Assembly: GCA_947493955.1 (NCBI GenBank)
Contig: CANLSQ010000001.1
Coordinates: forward strand, 1,054,001-1,118,000
Source of the DNA: an uncultured Sphingomonadaceae bacterium
GTDB taxonomy: Bacteria; Pseudomonadota; Alphaproteobacteria; Sphingomonadales; Sphingomonadaceae
Length of the DNA: 64,000 nucleotides
Direction: 5' to 3'
Shown here piece after piece: positions 17,491 to 28,118 of this stretch (its first letter is position 1; each line of letters starts with the position of its first letter). Below the pieces are notes generated by a model. That model searched no databases. It was not told the DNA's origin and saw only the letters and a program-made list of their open reading frames with translations. Made by a program: the position numbers and the translations under genes.

Positions 17491-18837
17491 ATGTCGGAAT
17501 ATGATTATGACCTGTTTGTCATTGGCGCGGGTTCGGGTGGAACCAGAGCGGCGCGGGTGTCGGCTTCATACGGTGCCAAAGTTGCAGTTGCAGAAGAATA
17601 TCGCGTAGGCGGTACTTGTGTCATTCGCGGCTGTGTGCCGAAAAAGATGCTAGTGTACGGCTCTCATTTTTCCGAAGATCTCGAAGATGGCAAAAATTTT
17701 GGCTGGACTTGGGAAAATGCCAAGTTTGATTGGACAAAGCTGCGCGATCATATTCTTGCCGATGTCGATCGGCTCAACAACGCCTATACGCAGACATTGA
17801 ACAATCACGATGTCGAGATCATATTGGAGCGCGCGGAGATTGTTGGCCCGCATGAAGTAAAACTGGCCAGCGGCAAGACCGTGACCGCCAAGTATATATT
17901 GGTTGCTGTGGGCGCTTGGCCTGATGTGGCGGATTTTCCAGGCAGTGAGCATATGCTGACTTCCAATGAAATGTTCCATCTGGAGAAGCTGCCTGAAACA
18001 GTCATCATCTCTGGTGGCGGATATATTGCCAATGAATTTGCCGGCATATTCAACGGTCTCGGCAGCGAAGTCTTCGTTGTAAACCGCTCGGATGTGATCT
18101 TGCGCGGTTATGACGAGAGCTTGCGCGACCGTTTGCTGCAGATTGCGATGACCAAGGGCATAAATTACAAATTCAACTGCACGTTCGACAAAATTGAAAA
18201 ACGCGAAGACGGCGCGCTAGATGTCTACATGGACGGCAAGCCTGCCATGCGGGCTGACGTTGTTCTTGCTGCAACCGGGCGGCGTCCGAAAATTGATGGG
18301 CTTGGCCTCGAAAATGCTGATGTCGAAACCAACGAGAAAGGCGCCATCAAGGTCGATGAGTATAGCCGGACCAATGTCGATAGCATCTATGCCGTCGGCG
18401 ATGTAACGGACCGTGTTCAGCTGACCCCAGTTGCCATTCGCGAAGGGCAAGCTTTTGCCGATACGGTGTTCAACAATACACCGCGGACTGTTGATTATGA
18501 TTGCATCCCGTCGGCGGTATTCTCTCAGCCGCCAATTGCTTCCGTTGGCCTGACTGAAGGCGAAGCGCGGACACAATATGGCAACATTAAAGTCTATTCG
18601 TCTGACTTCCGGGCAATGCGCAATGCCTTTGCTGATCGGCCGGAACGCAGTCTCTACAAAATGATCGTTGAGGCGACGAGCGAGAAAATTCTCGGCCTGC
18701 ATATGATTGGTCCCGATGCTCCGGAGATTCTTCAGGCAGCTGCTGTCGCGGTCAAAGCGGGTTTAACCAAACAGGCGTTTGATGACACTGTCGCTTTGCA
18801 CCCCAGTATGTCGGAAGAATTGGTCTTGCTGAAATAG
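17491..18837 (+). CDS. gor: Glutathione-disulfide reductase
   Basis: A 448-residue FAD flavoprotein that reduces oxidised glutathione with NADPH. The FAD motif [17 protein letters not shown] is at the N terminus, the redox-active disulfide is C43-C48 in GGTCVIRGCVPKK, and the NADPH-binding segment is SGGGYIANEFAGIFNGLG. The C-terminal dimer motif ALHPSMSEELV carries the active-site His-Glu pair. The VIRGC form of the disulfide motif separates it from dihydrolipoyl dehydrogenase, which has LNWGC. It lies 18 bases after pgi. Confidence 0.94.
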   Translation: MSEYDYDLFVIGAGSGGTRAARVSASYGAKVAVAEEYRVGGTCVIRGCVPKKMLVYGSHFSEDLEDGKNFGWTWENAKFDWTKLRDHILADVDRLNNAYTQTLNNHDVEIILERAEIVGPHEVKLASGKTVTAKYILVAVGAWPDVADFPGSEHMLTSNEMFHLEKLPETVIISGGGYIANEFAGIFNGLGSEVFVVNRSDVILRGYDESLRDRLLQIAMTKGINYKFNCTFDKIEKREDGALDVYMDGKPAMRADVVLAATGRRPKIDGLGLENADVETNEKGAIKVDEYSRTNVDSIYAVGDVTDRVQLTPVAIREGQAFADTVFNNTPRTVDYDCIPSAVFSQPPIASVGLTEGEARTQYGNIKVYSSDFRAMRNAFADRPERSLYKMIVEATSEKILGLHMIGPDAPEILQAAAVAVKAGLTKQAFDDTVALHPSMSEELVLLK

Positions 18838-18872
18838 GTTGACGTTACGGCACAGGCCGTTTCGAAAGAAAC

Positions 18873-18888
18873 TTAATTGATCGATTAA
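18873..18888. promoter_or_regulatory. Imperfect palindrome upstream of pccB
   Basis: TTAATTGATCGATTAA is an inverted repeat with one mismatched pair, 89 bases before the pccB start and in the only sizeable gap of the propionyl-CoA cluster. A TTGACG hexamer follows at 18895-18900. It could be an operator for a fatty-acid or propionate regulator, but no matching regulator gene is in the window. Confidence 0.25.
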
Positions 18889-18976
18889 TTTTTATTGACG
18901 ATTGCATAATCCTCCGTGCATTGGCTAGGGACGTTTCCGTAGCCAAATCACAGTTCCAAATCATCTTGGGGGATTC

Positions 18977-20503
18977 ATGCAAACCATTATCGAGCAACTC
19001 GAAGCCAAGCGCGCCGAGGCCCATTTGGGCGGCGGTCAAAAACGGATTGATTCGCAGCATGCAAAAGGCAAGCTGACCGCTCGCGAACGGATCGAAGTGT
19101 TGCTTGATGAGGGTTCGTTTGAAGAGATCGATACCTATGTCGAGCATAATTGCGTCGATTTCGGTATGGAAGAGACCAAGATACCGGGTGATGGCGTGGT
19201 CACCGGTTCTGGCACAATCAACGGCCGTCTGGTTTTCGTCTTTAGTCAGGATTTCACGGTCTTCGGCGGTTCGCTGAGCGAGCGCCATGCAGAGAAAATC
19301 TGCAAAGTTTTGGAAAATGCCATGAAGGTTGGCGCTCCGGTCATTGGTATCAACGACAGCGGCGGCGCGCGTATTCAGGAAGGCGTGGCATCACTGGGCG
19401 GCTATGCTGATGTCTTTCAGCGCAATGTATTGGCGAGCGGTGTGATCCCGCAGCTCAGTCTTATAATGGGACCTTGTGCGGGCGGTGCCGTTTATTCGCC
19501 AGCAATGACGGACTTCATCTTCATGGTGAAGGACAGCAGCTATATGTTCGTCACGGGTCCGGACGTTGTAAAAACCGTAACCAACGAAATTGTGACGCAG
19601 GAAGAGCTGGGTGGGGCAGTGACCCATACAACCAAGACCAGCGTTGCTGATGTCGCTTATGAGAATGATATCGAAGCGCTGCTCGCAGCACGTGATTTCA
19701 TTGACTATATGCCGCTGAGCAATCGGGAAGAGGTGCCAGAGCGCCCCACGGCTGATCCGTGGGACCGGCTAGAGGATAGTCTCGATACTCTTATCCCCGC
19801 CAACGCCAACCAGCCTTATGATATGCATGAGGTCATTCAGAAAATGGTCGATGAAGGCGATTTTTTCGAGATCCAGCCAGCCCATGCCGCCAATATAATT
19901 TGCGGCTTTGGTCGTATAGAAGGCCAGACGGTAGGGGTGGTTGCCAATCAGCCGATGGTTCTGGCTGGTTGTCTCGACATCAATGCTTCGAAGAAGGCAG
20001 GGAGGTTTGTCCGCTATTGTGATGCGTTCAATATTCCGATTGTGACCTTGGTAGACGTGCCCGGCTTTCTCCCCGGTACTTCGCAAGAGCACAACGGCAT
20101 TATCAAACACGGTGCCAAGCTGCTCTTTGCCTATGCCGAAGCAACGGTACCGAAGATCACGATTATCACGCGCAAAGCCTATGGTGGTGCTTATGACGTC
20201 ATGGCGTCGAAGCATTTGCGCGGCGATTTGAACTATGCCTGGCCAACTGCCGAAATCGCGGTGATGGGCGCCAAAGGGGCGGTTGAGATTATCTTCCGCG
20301 GCAAGACCGAGGAGGAAATTGCCGAGAAGACCAAGGAATATGAAGACCGCTTCGCCAACCCTTTTATTGCGGCGCAGAAGGGCTTTGTCGATGAGGTGAT
20401 CATGCCGCATTCCACACGGCGCAGAGTGGCGCTGGGGTTACGGAAACTGCGGAACAAGGAGTTGGAAAATCCTTGGAAGAAGCATGACAATATTCCGTTG
20501 TAA
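18977..20503 (+). CDS. pccB: Propionyl-CoA carboxylase beta subunit (carboxyltransferase)
   Basis: The 508-residue subunit transfers carboxyl from biotin to propionyl-CoA, giving methylmalonyl-CoA. It has the two crotonase-like halves of the carboxyltransferase family, with [20 protein letters not shown] in the N-terminal half and [25 protein letters not shown] (shown in parts) plus [16 protein letters not shown] in the C-terminal half. A GGGGGA site precedes the ATG. The mutase and epimerase genes downstream support propionyl-CoA over acetyl-CoA as substrate, though some relatives accept both. The alpha subunit gene is unusually placed 5.6 kb downstream, after five other genes. Confidence 0.95.
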   Translation: MQTIIEQLEAKRAEAHLGGGQKRIDSQHAKGKLTARERIEVLLDEGSFEEIDTYVEHNCVDFGMEETKIPGDGVVTGSGTINGRLVFVFSQDFTVFGGSLSERHAEKICKVLENAMKVGAPVIGINDSGGARIQEGVASLGGYADVFQRNVLASGVIPQLSLIMGPCAGGAVYSPAMTDFIFMVKDSSYMFVTGPDVVKTVTNEIVTQEELGGAVTHTTKTSVADVAYENDIEALLAARDFIDYMPLSNREEVPERPTADPWDRLEDSLDTLIPANANQPYDMHEVIQKMVDEGDFFEIQPAHAANIICGFGRIEGQTVGVVANQPMVLAGCLDINASKKAGRFVRYCDAFNIPIVTLVDVPGFLPGTSQEHNGIIKHGAKLLFAYAEATVPKITIITRKAYGGAYDVMASKHLRGDLNYAWPTAEIAVMGAKGAVEIIFRGKTEEEIAEKTKEYEDRFANPFIAAQKGFVDEVIMPHSTRRRVALGLRKLRNKELENPWKKHDNIPL

Positions 20504-20513
20504 GGGATAAGAT

Positions 20514-21458
20514 ATGCCAACAGGATTAGTAGCCTTGCTCGACGATGTCGCGGCCATTGCGAAAGTCGCCGCCGCATCGGTGGATGATATCAGCGCCGCC
20601 GCAGCGCGTGCGGGTGCGAAGTCCGCCGGCGTGGTGATTGATGACGCTGCGGTGACACCGCAATATGTAACCGGTTTCAGCCCGGCGCGCGAATTGCCGA
20701 TGATCTGGAAGATCGCCAAGGGATCGATCAAGAACAAGCTGTTGTTTTTGCTGCCAGCGGCGGTTCTCCTCGGGCAGTTTGCACCGTTTCTGATTCCGAT
20801 CATCCTGATCCTTGGCGGGCTTTTCCTATGTTACGAGGCCGCCGAGAAGGTGCTCGAATGGCTACATGTCGATGAGACGACTAAGCATGACAAACCTGCC
20901 ATTGTCGAAGGCCCGGGACGCGAAGATGAAATGGTATCCGGCGCTATCCGTACTGATTTCATCCTGTCCGGTGAGATTATGGCCATCGCCCTGTCCGAAG
21001 TGACCGAAGAGGTTTGGTGGCAGCAGGGCATCATCCTTGCGTTGATCGGTATCGTGATAACAGTCGGTGTCTACGGCGTCGTTGCCTTGATCGTGAAAAT
21101 GGATGATGTCGGGTTGCATCTGGCGACAGAAAATGAAGGCTTCGTTGCTTCCTTCGGACGCGGCCTGGTGGCATTCATGCCTAAACTGCTTGCCACTATC
21201 TCGATCATTGGAACACTAGCCATGGCGTGGGTTGGCGGGGGCCTTCTAGTGCATAATATCGCCGCCGTTGGCTGGCATGGCCCGGAGCATCTGATCGATA
21301 TTATTTCCCATCCTCTGGTTGGGTTATTTCCAGAAAACGCCCAGCTATTTGCCAGCGGGATCAGTTTTGCGATACTATCCGGATTGTTCGGCGTAGCCAT
21401 CGGCGCAGTGATCGCGCCATTGGTCCACAAAATCATTCCGCACGGAGAAGCACATTGA
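20514..21458 (+). CDS. DUF808 (YedI-like) inner-membrane protein
   Basis: A 314-residue protein beginning MPTGLVALLDDVAAIAKVAA, the standard opening of the DUF808 family (E. coli YedI). The N-terminal 60 residues are Ala-rich and soluble, then several hydrophobic segments span about residues 75-105, 165-195, 215-250 and 275-305. Family function is not established. It starts ten bases after pccB and its end overlaps the epimerase start by four bases, so it is translated as part of the propionyl-CoA operon. A transport or membrane-stress role is possible but not shown. Confidence 0.85.
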   Translation: MPTGLVALLDDVAAIAKVAAASVDDISAAAARAGAKSAGVVIDDAAVTPQYVTGFSPARELPMIWKIAKGSIKNKLLFLLPAAVLLGQFAPFLIPIILILGGLFLCYEAAEKVLEWLHVDETTKHDKPAIVEGPGREDEMVSGAIRTDFILSGEIMAIALSEVTEEVWWQQGIILALIGIVITVGVYGVVALIVKMDDVGLHLATENEGFVASFGRGLVAFMPKLLATISIIGTLAMAWVGGGLLVHNIAAVGWHGPEHLIDIISHPLVGLFPENAQLFASGISFAILSGLFGVAIGAVIAPLVHKIIPHGEAH

Positions 21459-21889
21459 AACTAGGCCGCCTCAATCATATCGGCGTCGTCACACCGTCCA
21501 TTCCGGACAGCATAGCGCATTGGCAAGATGTCATGGGGGCGACGAAAATCCACGATCCGTTTGATTTGCCGGCGCAGGGCGTAAAGGTCTGCTTTGTTGA
21601 CACACCAGCTGACGGTCCCACCAACGGCACGCAGATTGAACTCATCGAACCGCTTGGCGAGGACAGTCCGATCCACGGCTTCCTTTCCAAGAATCCATTG
21701 GGCGGACAACATCACATCTGCTTTGAAGTGCCAGATATCCATACCGCCAAAGCCGAATTCGAAGCCATGGGCAAGCGCGTTTTGGGCGAACCGCGCATCG
21801 GCGCGCATGGAACACTTATCTTTTTTGTGCATCCCAAGGATATGGGCGGGATGCTAACCGAGATAATGGAAACTCCTAAGGATCACTAA
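21455..21889 (+). CDS. mce: Methylmalonyl-CoA epimerase
   Basis: This 144-residue vicinal-oxygen-chelate fold enzyme converts (S)- to (R)-methylmalonyl-CoA, linking the carboxylase to the mutase. The start MKLGRLNHIGVVTPSI contains the first metal His; LGGQHHICFEVPDI and LIFFVHPKDMGG(M)LTEIME supply the further metal ligands His and Glu. Its length is typical. The start overlaps the DUF808 stop by four bases. Context with pccB, pccA and the mutase makes the assignment firm. Confidence 0.94.
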   Translation: MKLGRLNHIGVVTPSIPDSIAHWQDVMGATKIHDPFDLPAQGVKVCFVDTPADGPTNGTQIELIEPLGEDSPIHGFLSKNPLGGQHHICFEVPDIHTAKAEFEAMGKRVLGEPRIGAHGTLIFFVHPKDMGGMLTEIMETPKDH

Positions 21890-21959
21890 TCCACCGCAGA
21901 AAATACAATAAAGTTGATCCGGCATCGAACCGGCTTGACGCCACTCAAAGGGACAAAAT

Positions 21960-22745
21960 ATGGAATTCGAGAATATCAAACTGGACATCGCCGATCAGGT
22001 GGCAACCATCACGCTGAACCAGCCAAGCCGCCTGAACGCATGCTCCCTCGACATGGCAGATGATTTGTTGCTTGCCCTCGATAAGCTTGAAGATGCCCGC
22101 GCTGTCATCATTACCGGTGAGGGTCGCGCTTTTTGTGCCGGTGCCGATCTGCAAGCCAAAGGCGGTGACAGCGCGCTTTCGGGTGGGCAAGGGTCCTATG
22201 CTGCACTCAACCAGCACTATAATCCATTGATGCTGAAACTTGCAAAGCTGGATATCCCAACGATCACAGCCGTAAACGGCCCTGCGGCAGGTGTGGGCTG
22301 TTCCATTGCGCTGGCAAGTGACTTTGCGATTGCCGGTAAAGCCGCCTATTTTCTACAAGCCTTTGTGAATATTGGCCTAGTTCCAGATGGCGGCGCCAGC
22401 TGGATGCTCACTCGTCTCGTGGGTAAAGCCCGTGCCACCGAGATGATGATGCTCGGTGAAAAAATTTCCGGCGAAAAAGCCGCAGACTGGGGATTGGTCT
22501 ATAAATGTGTCGACGACGCAGCCTTGATGGATGAAGCCAATGCTTTGGCCAAACGACTAGCCGGCGGGCCAACTGTTGCACTGGGTGTCATGCGTCAAAA
22601 CCTGGCTGCTGCGCTGGAAAGTGACTATGCTTCAGCATTGTTGAAAGAAGCAGAGGGGCAGCGCCTGGCCGGTGACAGTAACGATGCACGGGAAGGTGCG
22701 ATTGCCTTCCTGCAGAAACGGAAAGCCGAATTTAAGGGCGAATAA
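21960..22745 (+). CDS. Enoyl-CoA hydratase/isomerase family protein
   Basis: A 261-residue crotonase-fold protein with the oxyanion-hole motif [11 protein letters not shown] and the [17 protein letters not shown] block. The second active-site region reads [16 protein letters not shown], with an Asp where hydratases carry Glu, a pattern seen in PaaG-type isomerases and some decarboxylases. AAAGGGAC precedes the ATG, and the end overlaps the mutase start by one base. In this cluster a short-chain acyl-CoA isomerase, a hydratase or a methylmalonyl-CoA decarboxylase are all possible; sequence alone does not settle the substrate. Confidence 0.85.
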   Translation: MEFENIKLDIADQVATITLNQPSRLNACSLDMADDLLLALDKLEDARAVIITGEGRAFCAGADLQAKGGDSALSGGQGSYAALNQHYNPLMLKLAKLDIPTITAVNGPAAGVGCSIALASDFAIAGKAAYFLQAFVNIGLVPDGGASWMLTRLVGKARATEMMMLGEKISGEKAADWGLVYKCVDDAALMDEANALAKRLAGGPTVALGVMRQNLAAALESDYASALLKEAEGQRLAGDSNDAREGAIAFLQKRKAEFKGE

Positions 22746-24883
22746 TGACTGATAAACCGACGATAGAAGACTGGAAAGCGCTCGCGGACAAAGAGGTCAA
22801 AGGGCGCGACCTGACTTGGGAGACACCAGAAGGTATCGCCGTCAAACCGCTTTACACAGCGGATGATGCCGGCGATCCGGGTCTTCCTGGCTTCGGTCCC
22901 TTTACGCGCGGTGTGAAGGCCAGCATGTATGCCGGACGACCATGGACCATTCGTCAATATGCTGGCTTCTCTACCGCCGAAGAGTCCAATGCCTTCTATC
23001 GTCGTAATCTCGCTGCTGGTCAGAAAGGTCTCTCGGTAGCTTTCGACCTCGCAACCCATCGCGGTTACGACAGCGACCACCCTCGGGTTGTCGGCGATGT
23101 CGGTAAAGCTGGCGTCGCGATAGACAGTATCGAGGACATGAAAATCCTGTTCGACGGTATCCCGCTCGATACCATGTCGGTTTCGATGACCATGAACGGC
23201 GCGGTTATTCCTTGCCTAGCTTTCTACATTGTTGCTGCAGAAGAGCAGGGCGTCTCGCAGGATAAACTGGCTGGTACGATCCAGAACGATATTCTCAAAG
23301 AGTTCATGGTCCGCAACACCTATATCTATCCGCCTGCGCCTTCCATGCGGATTATTTCGGATATTATAGCCTATACGTCCGAGCATATGCCGAAATTCAA
23401 TAGCATTTCGATCAGCGGTTATCATATGCATGAAGCCGGTGCGACGGCGGTACAGGAATTAGCTTTCACCATTGCCGATGGCCGTGAATATGCCAAACAG
23501 GCCATGGCGACAGGTCTCGACATTGATGCATTTGCAGGCCGCCTGAGTTTCTTTTTCGGCATCGGGATGAACTTCTTCATGGAAGTCGCGAAGTTGCGTG
23601 CCGCACGAACTTTGTGGCATCGCGTAATGACCGATCTGGGCGCACAATCGGAACGGTCCAAGATGTTGCGGACCCATTGTCAGACATCAGGCGTTTCGCT
23701 GACCGAGCAGGATCCATACAACAACGTGATTCGGACGACCATCGAGGCGATGGCCGCTACATTGGGCGGCACCCAATCACTCCACACCAATGCGCTGGAT
23801 GAAGCCATTGCGCTGCCGACCGACTTTTCCGCCCGGATTGCCCGCAACACACAGATTGTTTTGCAAGAAGAAGCCGGCATTACCAAAGTTGTCGATCCGC
23901 TCGGTGGCAGCTATTATATCGAAGCCCTGACCGACGAACTGGTCGAAAAGGCCTGGGAGATTATCGAGCGGGTGGAAACTGAGGGCGGCATGGCCAAAGC
24001 CGTGGCCGATGGCTGGCCCAAGGGCATGATCGAGGAAGCTGCCGCTGGTCGTCAGGCGCGGGTCGATAAGGGCGACGATGTCATTGTCGGGGTGAACAAA
24101 TATGTTCTAGAAGACGAGGACCAGCTCGAAACACTCGATATCGACAATGCCAAAGTCCGGCAGGGGCAGATTGCACGGCTGGATAAAATGCGCAAAGAGC
24201 GGGATGAAGAGGCCTGTCAGACAGCTTTGCAAGCCATCACCGACGGTGCCAAGGCCGATGGCAATATGCTGGCTCTTGCGGTCGATGCCGCACGCAAACG
24301 TGCTTCTCTGGGCGAAATCTCCGATGCGATGGAAGCCGCCTTTGGCCGTTACGCGACAAAACCGACACCGGTAAAAGGCATTTACGGAGCTGCCTATGAA
24401 GGCGATCCTCAATATGCTCTGGTGGTGGATGGTGTTGATGCCGTGTCCCAACGCCTGGGCCGCAAACCGAAGATCCTTGTCGCCAAAATGGGGCAGGATG
24501 GCCATGACCGCGGTGCCAATGTCGTGTCCAGCGCTTTTACCGATATGGGATTCGATGTGATATCAGGTCCGCTATTCCAGACACCGGGAGAAACCCGCGA
24601 TCTGGCTCTTTCGGAAAATGTTGATGCCGTAGGCGCGTCCAGTCTGGCCGCTGGCCACAAGACGCTGATCCCTGAATTGGTGCAGATGCTGCGCGATTCG
24701 GGACGCAGTGATATCAAGGTTTTTGCCGGCGGCGTTATCCCGCCGCAGGACTATGAATTCCTCCGTAAATCGGGTGTTGTCGGAATCTATGGACCAGGCA
24801 GCAATATTGTGGAATGTGCCGCAGACATATTGCGCCTGCTGGGCCACAACATGCCACCCGAAACCGAGGAAGCCGCTGAATGA
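22745..24883 (+). CDS. scpA: Methylmalonyl-CoA mutase
   Basis: The adenosylcobalamin enzyme rearranges (R)-methylmalonyl-CoA to succinyl-CoA. The 712-residue single chain has the substrate-binding TIM barrel (for example [20 protein letters not shown] and [19 protein letters not shown], quoted in part) and a C-terminal B12 domain with D585-G-H587-D-R-G, where H587 is the cobalt ligand. Length matches the homodimeric or large-subunit form. The gene overlaps the crotonase by one base and bioB by four. Cobalamin must come from synthesis or uptake genes outside the window; no B12 riboswitch was seen. Confidence 0.96.
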   Translation: MTDKPTIEDWKALADKEVKGRDLTWETPEGIAVKPLYTADDAGDPGLPGFGPFTRGVKASMYAGRPWTIRQYAGFSTAEESNAFYRRNLAAGQKGLSVAFDLATHRGYDSDHPRVVGDVGKAGVAIDSIEDMKILFDGIPLDTMSVSMTMNGAVIPCLAFYIVAAEEQGVSQDKLAGTIQNDILKEFMVRNTYIYPPAPSMRIISDIIAYTSEHMPKFNSISISGYHMHEAGATAVQELAFTIADGREYAKQAMATGLDIDAFAGRLSFFFGIGMNFFMEVAKLRAARTLWHRVMTDLGAQSERSKMLRTHCQTSGVSLTEQDPYNNVIRTTIEAMAATLGGTQSLHTNALDEAIALPTDFSARIARNTQIVLQEEAGITKVVDPLGGSYYIEALTDELVEKAWEIIERVETEGGMAKAVADGWPKGMIEEAAAGRQARVDKGDDVIVGVNKYVLEDEDQLETLDIDNAKVRQGQIARLDKMRKERDEEACQTALQAITDGAKADGNMLALAVDAARKRASLGEISDAMEAAFGRYATKPTPVKGIYGAAYEGDPQYALVVDGVDAVSQRLGRKPKILVAKMGQDGHDRGANVVSSAFTDMGFDVISGPLFQTPGETRDLALSENVDAVGASSLAAGHKTLIPELVQMLRDSGRSDIKVFAGGVIPPQDYEFLRKSGVVGIYGPGSNIVECAADILRLLGHNMPPETEEAAE

Positions 24884-25911
24884 TCGAAACCGAAACGAGT
24901 GAAGCAAGCGAGACTGTTGTAAGACAAGACTGGTCGCGCGAAGAAATTGCCGACCTGTTCAATCTTCCCTTTGATGAATTGCTGTTTCAAGCGGCTACCG
25001 TTCACCGACAACATCACACACCGGGACAGGTACAGCTTTCAACATTGCTATCAATCAAAACCGGCGGGTGTCCGGAGGACTGCGGCTATTGCAATCAATC
25101 TGCCCATGCTGAAAGCGGGTTGAAAGCAGAAAAATTGCTCGACGTGCGTTCGGTTTTGCAAACCGCGGCACAGGCCAAAGACCGCGGCTCATCGCGTTTT
25201 TGCATGGGTGCAGCGTGGCGAAATCCCAAAGACCGCGACATGCCGGCGATAATCGAAATGGTCCAAGGCGTCCGGCAAATGGGCATGGAAACGTGCATGA
25301 CCCTTGGCATGTTGACAAAGAAACAATCTGACATGCTGGCTGAGGCGGGGCTGGACTATTACAACCACAATATCGACACGTCACCCGAGCATTATGAAAA
25401 GGTGATTACTACGCGAACCTTTGATGATCGGCTGGAAACGCTTGAAAATGTCCGCACCAGCGGAATTAATGTGTGCTCTGGCGGAATTGTCGGCATGGGC
25501 GAAACGCGCGAAGATCGGGTAGGTTTTGTGCACGCACTAGCCACTTTGCCGAAACATCCAGAGAGTGTTCCCGTAAATGCGCTTGTACCTGTAAAAGGAA
25601 CCGTACTTGGCGATATGCTTGCTGATACGCCTCTCGCAAAAATCGACGATATCGAATTTGTCCGCACGATTGCAGTGGCACGGATTACGATGCCCGCATC
25701 GATGGTACGTCTATCCGCTGGCCGGGAATCGATGTCGGAAAGCACACAGGCGCTTTGCTTCATGGCAGGAGCGAACAGCATATTTACTGGCGACAAGTTG
25801 TTGACTACCGGCAACGCGGGTGATGATGCGGATGAGGCGATGTTCGAGAAATTGGGATTGGTCCCGATGGAAGCGGAGCCGAGAGAAGTTGAATCAGAGG
25901 CTGCTGAGTGA
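24880..25911 (+). CDS. bioB: Biotin synthase
   Basis: BioB inserts sulfur into dethiobiotin using radical SAM chemistry. The radical SAM 4Fe-4S ligands are C64, C68 and C71 in [10 protein letters not shown]; the family motifs [11 protein letters not shown] and [12 protein letters not shown] and the late RLSAGRE sequence are present. The 343-residue length is normal. It overlaps the mutase stop by four bases and the next gene by four, so it is translated with the propionyl-CoA genes rather than with other bio genes. The likely logic is supply of biotin for the carboxylase encoded on both sides. Confidence 0.95.
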   Translation: MIETETSEASETVVRQDWSREEIADLFNLPFDELLFQAATVHRQHHTPGQVQLSTLLSIKTGGCPEDCGYCNQSAHAESGLKAEKLLDVRSVLQTAAQAKDRGSSRFCMGAAWRNPKDRDMPAIIEMVQGVRQMGMETCMTLGMLTKKQSDMLAEAGLDYYNHNIDTSPEHYEKVITTRTFDDRLETLENVRTSGINVCSGGIVGMGETREDRVGFVHALATLPKHPESVPVNALVPVKGTVLGDMLADTPLAKIDDIEFVRTIAVARITMPASMVRLSAGRESMSESTQALCFMAGANSIFTGDKLLTTGNAGDDADEAMFEKLGLVPMEAEPREVESEAAE

Positions 25912-26123
25912 GCTTAAAAACTGTGACCAACTTCATTAAATCCATATTAGGATCAGCTATTGGCTTTGTCGTCTGCTCGATCGTTGGCCTGATTTTTCTT
26001 GGCCTGGCAATTCGGCTTGCTCTTTCCTTTCCGGGAGACTCTTTATTTCCTCTAACCTTTGTTGGAATTGTTTTAATTTTGATTTTTGCCGCTTCTGTTT
26101 TTAATTCAATCCGGGACGAATAA
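25908..26123 (+). CDS. Small membrane protein, unknown function
   Basis: A 71-residue protein starting at a GTG that overlaps the bioB TGA (GTGA), and ending in a TAATG overlap with pccA. It has two hydrophobic segments (about residues 14-38 and 45-63, including [18 protein letters not shown]) separated by a short loop, and a charged C terminus. Its codons are more AT-rich than its neighbours. No family is recognised. The double overlap shows that it is translated within the operon; a role in anchoring, transport or regulation of the carboxylase is speculation. Confidence 0.65.
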   Translation: MSLKTVTNFIKSILGSAIGFVVCSIVGLIFLGLAIRLALSFPGDSLFPLTFVGIVLILIFAASVFNSIRDE

Positions 26124-28093
26124 TGTTTAAAAAAATCCTGATCGCTAATCGCGGCGAAATTGCTTGCCGGGTCATTCGTACGGCCCAGAAAATGGGCATC
26201 AAGACCGTTGCCGTCTATTCTGATGCCGATGCACGCGCCCCCCATGTGCAAATGGCAGACGAAGCCGTCCATATCGGGCCATCACCTGCAGCAGAATCCT
26301 ATCTGATTGCGGACAAGATTATCGCCGCTTGTAAGGAAACCGGAGCTGAGGCCGTCCATCCCGGCTATGGTTTTCTATCCGAACGAACCAGTTTTCCAGA
26401 ACAATTGGCCGAGAATGACATCGCCTTTATCGGGCCACCACCCAATGCTATTGCGGCCATGGGAGACAAGATCGAGTCCAAAAAGCTTGCCGAAAAGGCA
26501 GGGGTAAGCGTTGTCCCGGGCCATATTGGTGAGATTGATGATACCGACCATGCCGTGAAAATCTCCGGCGAAATTGGCTATCCCGTTATGATGAAAGCCA
26601 GCGCCGGCGGCGGCGGCAAGGGTATGCGCCTCGCCTGGAACGAGAAAGACGTCCGCGAGGGTTTTGAAGCGACCAAGCGCGAAGGGCTCGCGAGTTTCGG
26701 CGATGATCGCGTGTTTATAGAGAAATTCATCGAACAACCCCGCCATATCGAGATTCAGGTGCTGGGCGACAAGCATGGCAATGTCATCTATCTCGGCGAA
26801 CGCGAATGTTCGATCCAGCGCCGTCATCAGAAAGTCGTCGAAGAAGCGCCATCGCCCTTTGTTGACCCCGAGATGCGCAAGAAAATGGGTGAACAGGCGG
26901 TCGCTTTGTCCAAAGCGGTGGATTATCACAGCGCAGGTACAGTCGAATTGATCGTCGGCGCGGACAAGAGTTTCTATTTCCTTGAAATGAACACCCGGCT
27001 TCAGGTCGAGCATCCGGTTACCGAATATATCACCGGCCTTGATCTTGTCGAACAGATGATCCGCGTGGCCTATGGCGAGAAGCTACCGCTGACGCAGGAT
27101 GATGTGACCCTGACCGGTTGGGCAGTCGAAAACCGGGTCTATGCTGAAGACCCTTACCGCAACTTCCTGCCGTCCACCGGACGTCTGGTTAAATATATCC
27201 CGCCAGAAGCCGAAGAAGGCATCAGGGTAGATGATGGTGTTGCCGAGGGCGGCGAAGTCTCGATCTTCTATGATCCGATGATTGCCAAACTGATCACCTA
27301 TGGCGAAACCCGCATCGAAGCTATTGATCGCCAGATTGATGCACTCAACCGGTTCGAGATTACCGGGCCGGGACACAATATCGATTTTCTCTCGGCGCTG
27401 ATGCAGCACGAACGTTTCCGCGACGGCAATATCACGACCAATTTTATTGCCGAAGAATATCCTGATGGTTTTCAGGGAGCACCCGCGACGGATGATTTGC
27501 TGCGTAATCTCGCTGCCATTGCTGCTTTTGCGGCTACTGCCCACGCGGATCGCGCACGCCGGATTGACAATCAATTGGGTCAGCGGCTGCAACCGCCGTC
27601 TGAATGGGAAGTCAAAATTGGTGACAGCATTCAGCAGGTCTCCGTATCCGAAGAAGCTATTCTGGTCGATGATCAGGATGTCGACCTGTCTGCAGCTTAT
27701 ACGCCCGGCGACAGCCTGATACTGGCCAATATTGGCGAAGAACCGCTGTCAGTCAAAATTGCCAAGACCGCCAATGGCTTTGCGCTAAACACGCATGGCG
27801 CAACACACAAGGTGCAAGTCTTGCCTGCCCATATCGCGCAACATGCTGTGCATATGATCGAAAAGGTTCCGCCCGATCTTTCCAAATATCTGCTTTGCCC
27901 AATGCCGGGCCTGCTTGTGGCGCTGCACGTTAAAGAGGGCGACAAGGTGGAAGAAGGTCAACCATTAGCCGTGGTCGAGGCAATGAAGATGGAAAATATC
28001 CTGCGTGCAGAGAAAAATGCCGTCGTGAAATCGGTTGAGGCGAAACAAGGGGATAGCCTTGCCGTCGATGCGGTGATACTCGAACTGGAATAA
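26123..28093 (+). CDS. pccA: Propionyl-CoA carboxylase alpha subunit (biotin carboxylase plus BCCP)
   Basis: The 656-residue subunit carboxylates its own biotin with ATP and bicarbonate and passes the carboxyl group to PccB. The biotin carboxylase part begins [20 protein letters not shown] and contains the ATP-grasp Gly-rich loop KASAGGGGKGMR and the ERECSIQRRHQK and EMNTRLQVEHPVTE blocks. A middle BT-like linker leads to the biotinyl domain, where K622 in VVEAMKMEN is the biotin site. It overlaps the small membrane gene by one base. Partner of pccB 5.6 kb upstream. Confidence 0.95.
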   Translation: MFKKILIANRGEIACRVIRTAQKMGIKTVAVYSDADARAPHVQMADEAVHIGPSPAAESYLIADKIIAACKETGAEAVHPGYGFLSERTSFPEQLAENDIAFIGPPPNAIAAMGDKIESKKLAEKAGVSVVPGHIGEIDDTDHAVKISGEIGYPVMMKASAGGGGKGMRLAWNEKDVREGFEATKREGLASFGDDRVFIEKFIEQPRHIEIQVLGDKHGNVIYLGERECSIQRRHQKVVEEAPSPFVDPEMRKKMGEQAVALSKAVDYHSAGTVELIVGADKSFYFLEMNTRLQVEHPVTEYITGLDLVEQMIRVAYGEKLPLTQDDVTLTGWAVENRVYAEDPYRNFLPSTGRLVKYIPPEAEEGIRVDDGVAEGGEVSIFYDPMIAKLITYGETRIEAIDRQIDALNRFEITGPGHNIDFLSALMQHERFRDGNITTNFIAEEYPDGFQGAPATDDLLRNLAAIAAFAATAHADRARRIDNQLGQRLQPPSEWEVKIGDSIQQVSVSEEAILVDDQDVDLSAAYTPGDSLILANIGEEPLSVKIAKTANGFALNTHGATHKVQVLPAHIAQHAVHMIEKVPPDLSKYLLCPMPGLLVALHVKEGDKVEEGQPLAVVEAMKMENILRAEKNAVVKSVEAKQGDSLAVDAVILELE

Positions 28094-28118
28094 TCAAAAT
28101 ACCTTGGGGAGGGCGAAT

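Noticed and set aside
18895-18930. Sigma-70 promoter with TTGACG for pccB
   Set aside because: No acceptable -10 hexamer lies at 16-18 bases spacing, so it was not listed as a promoter.
19769-20410. 213-residue frame on the minus strand inside pccB
   Set aside because: It is a shadow of a strongly conserved carboxyltransferase gene; no homology-like motif or ribosome-binding site is seen.
24880-25911. Possible frameshift at the mutase/bioB and bioB/small-gene junctions
   Set aside because: The four-base overlaps are normal start/stop couplings and all reading frames are intact.
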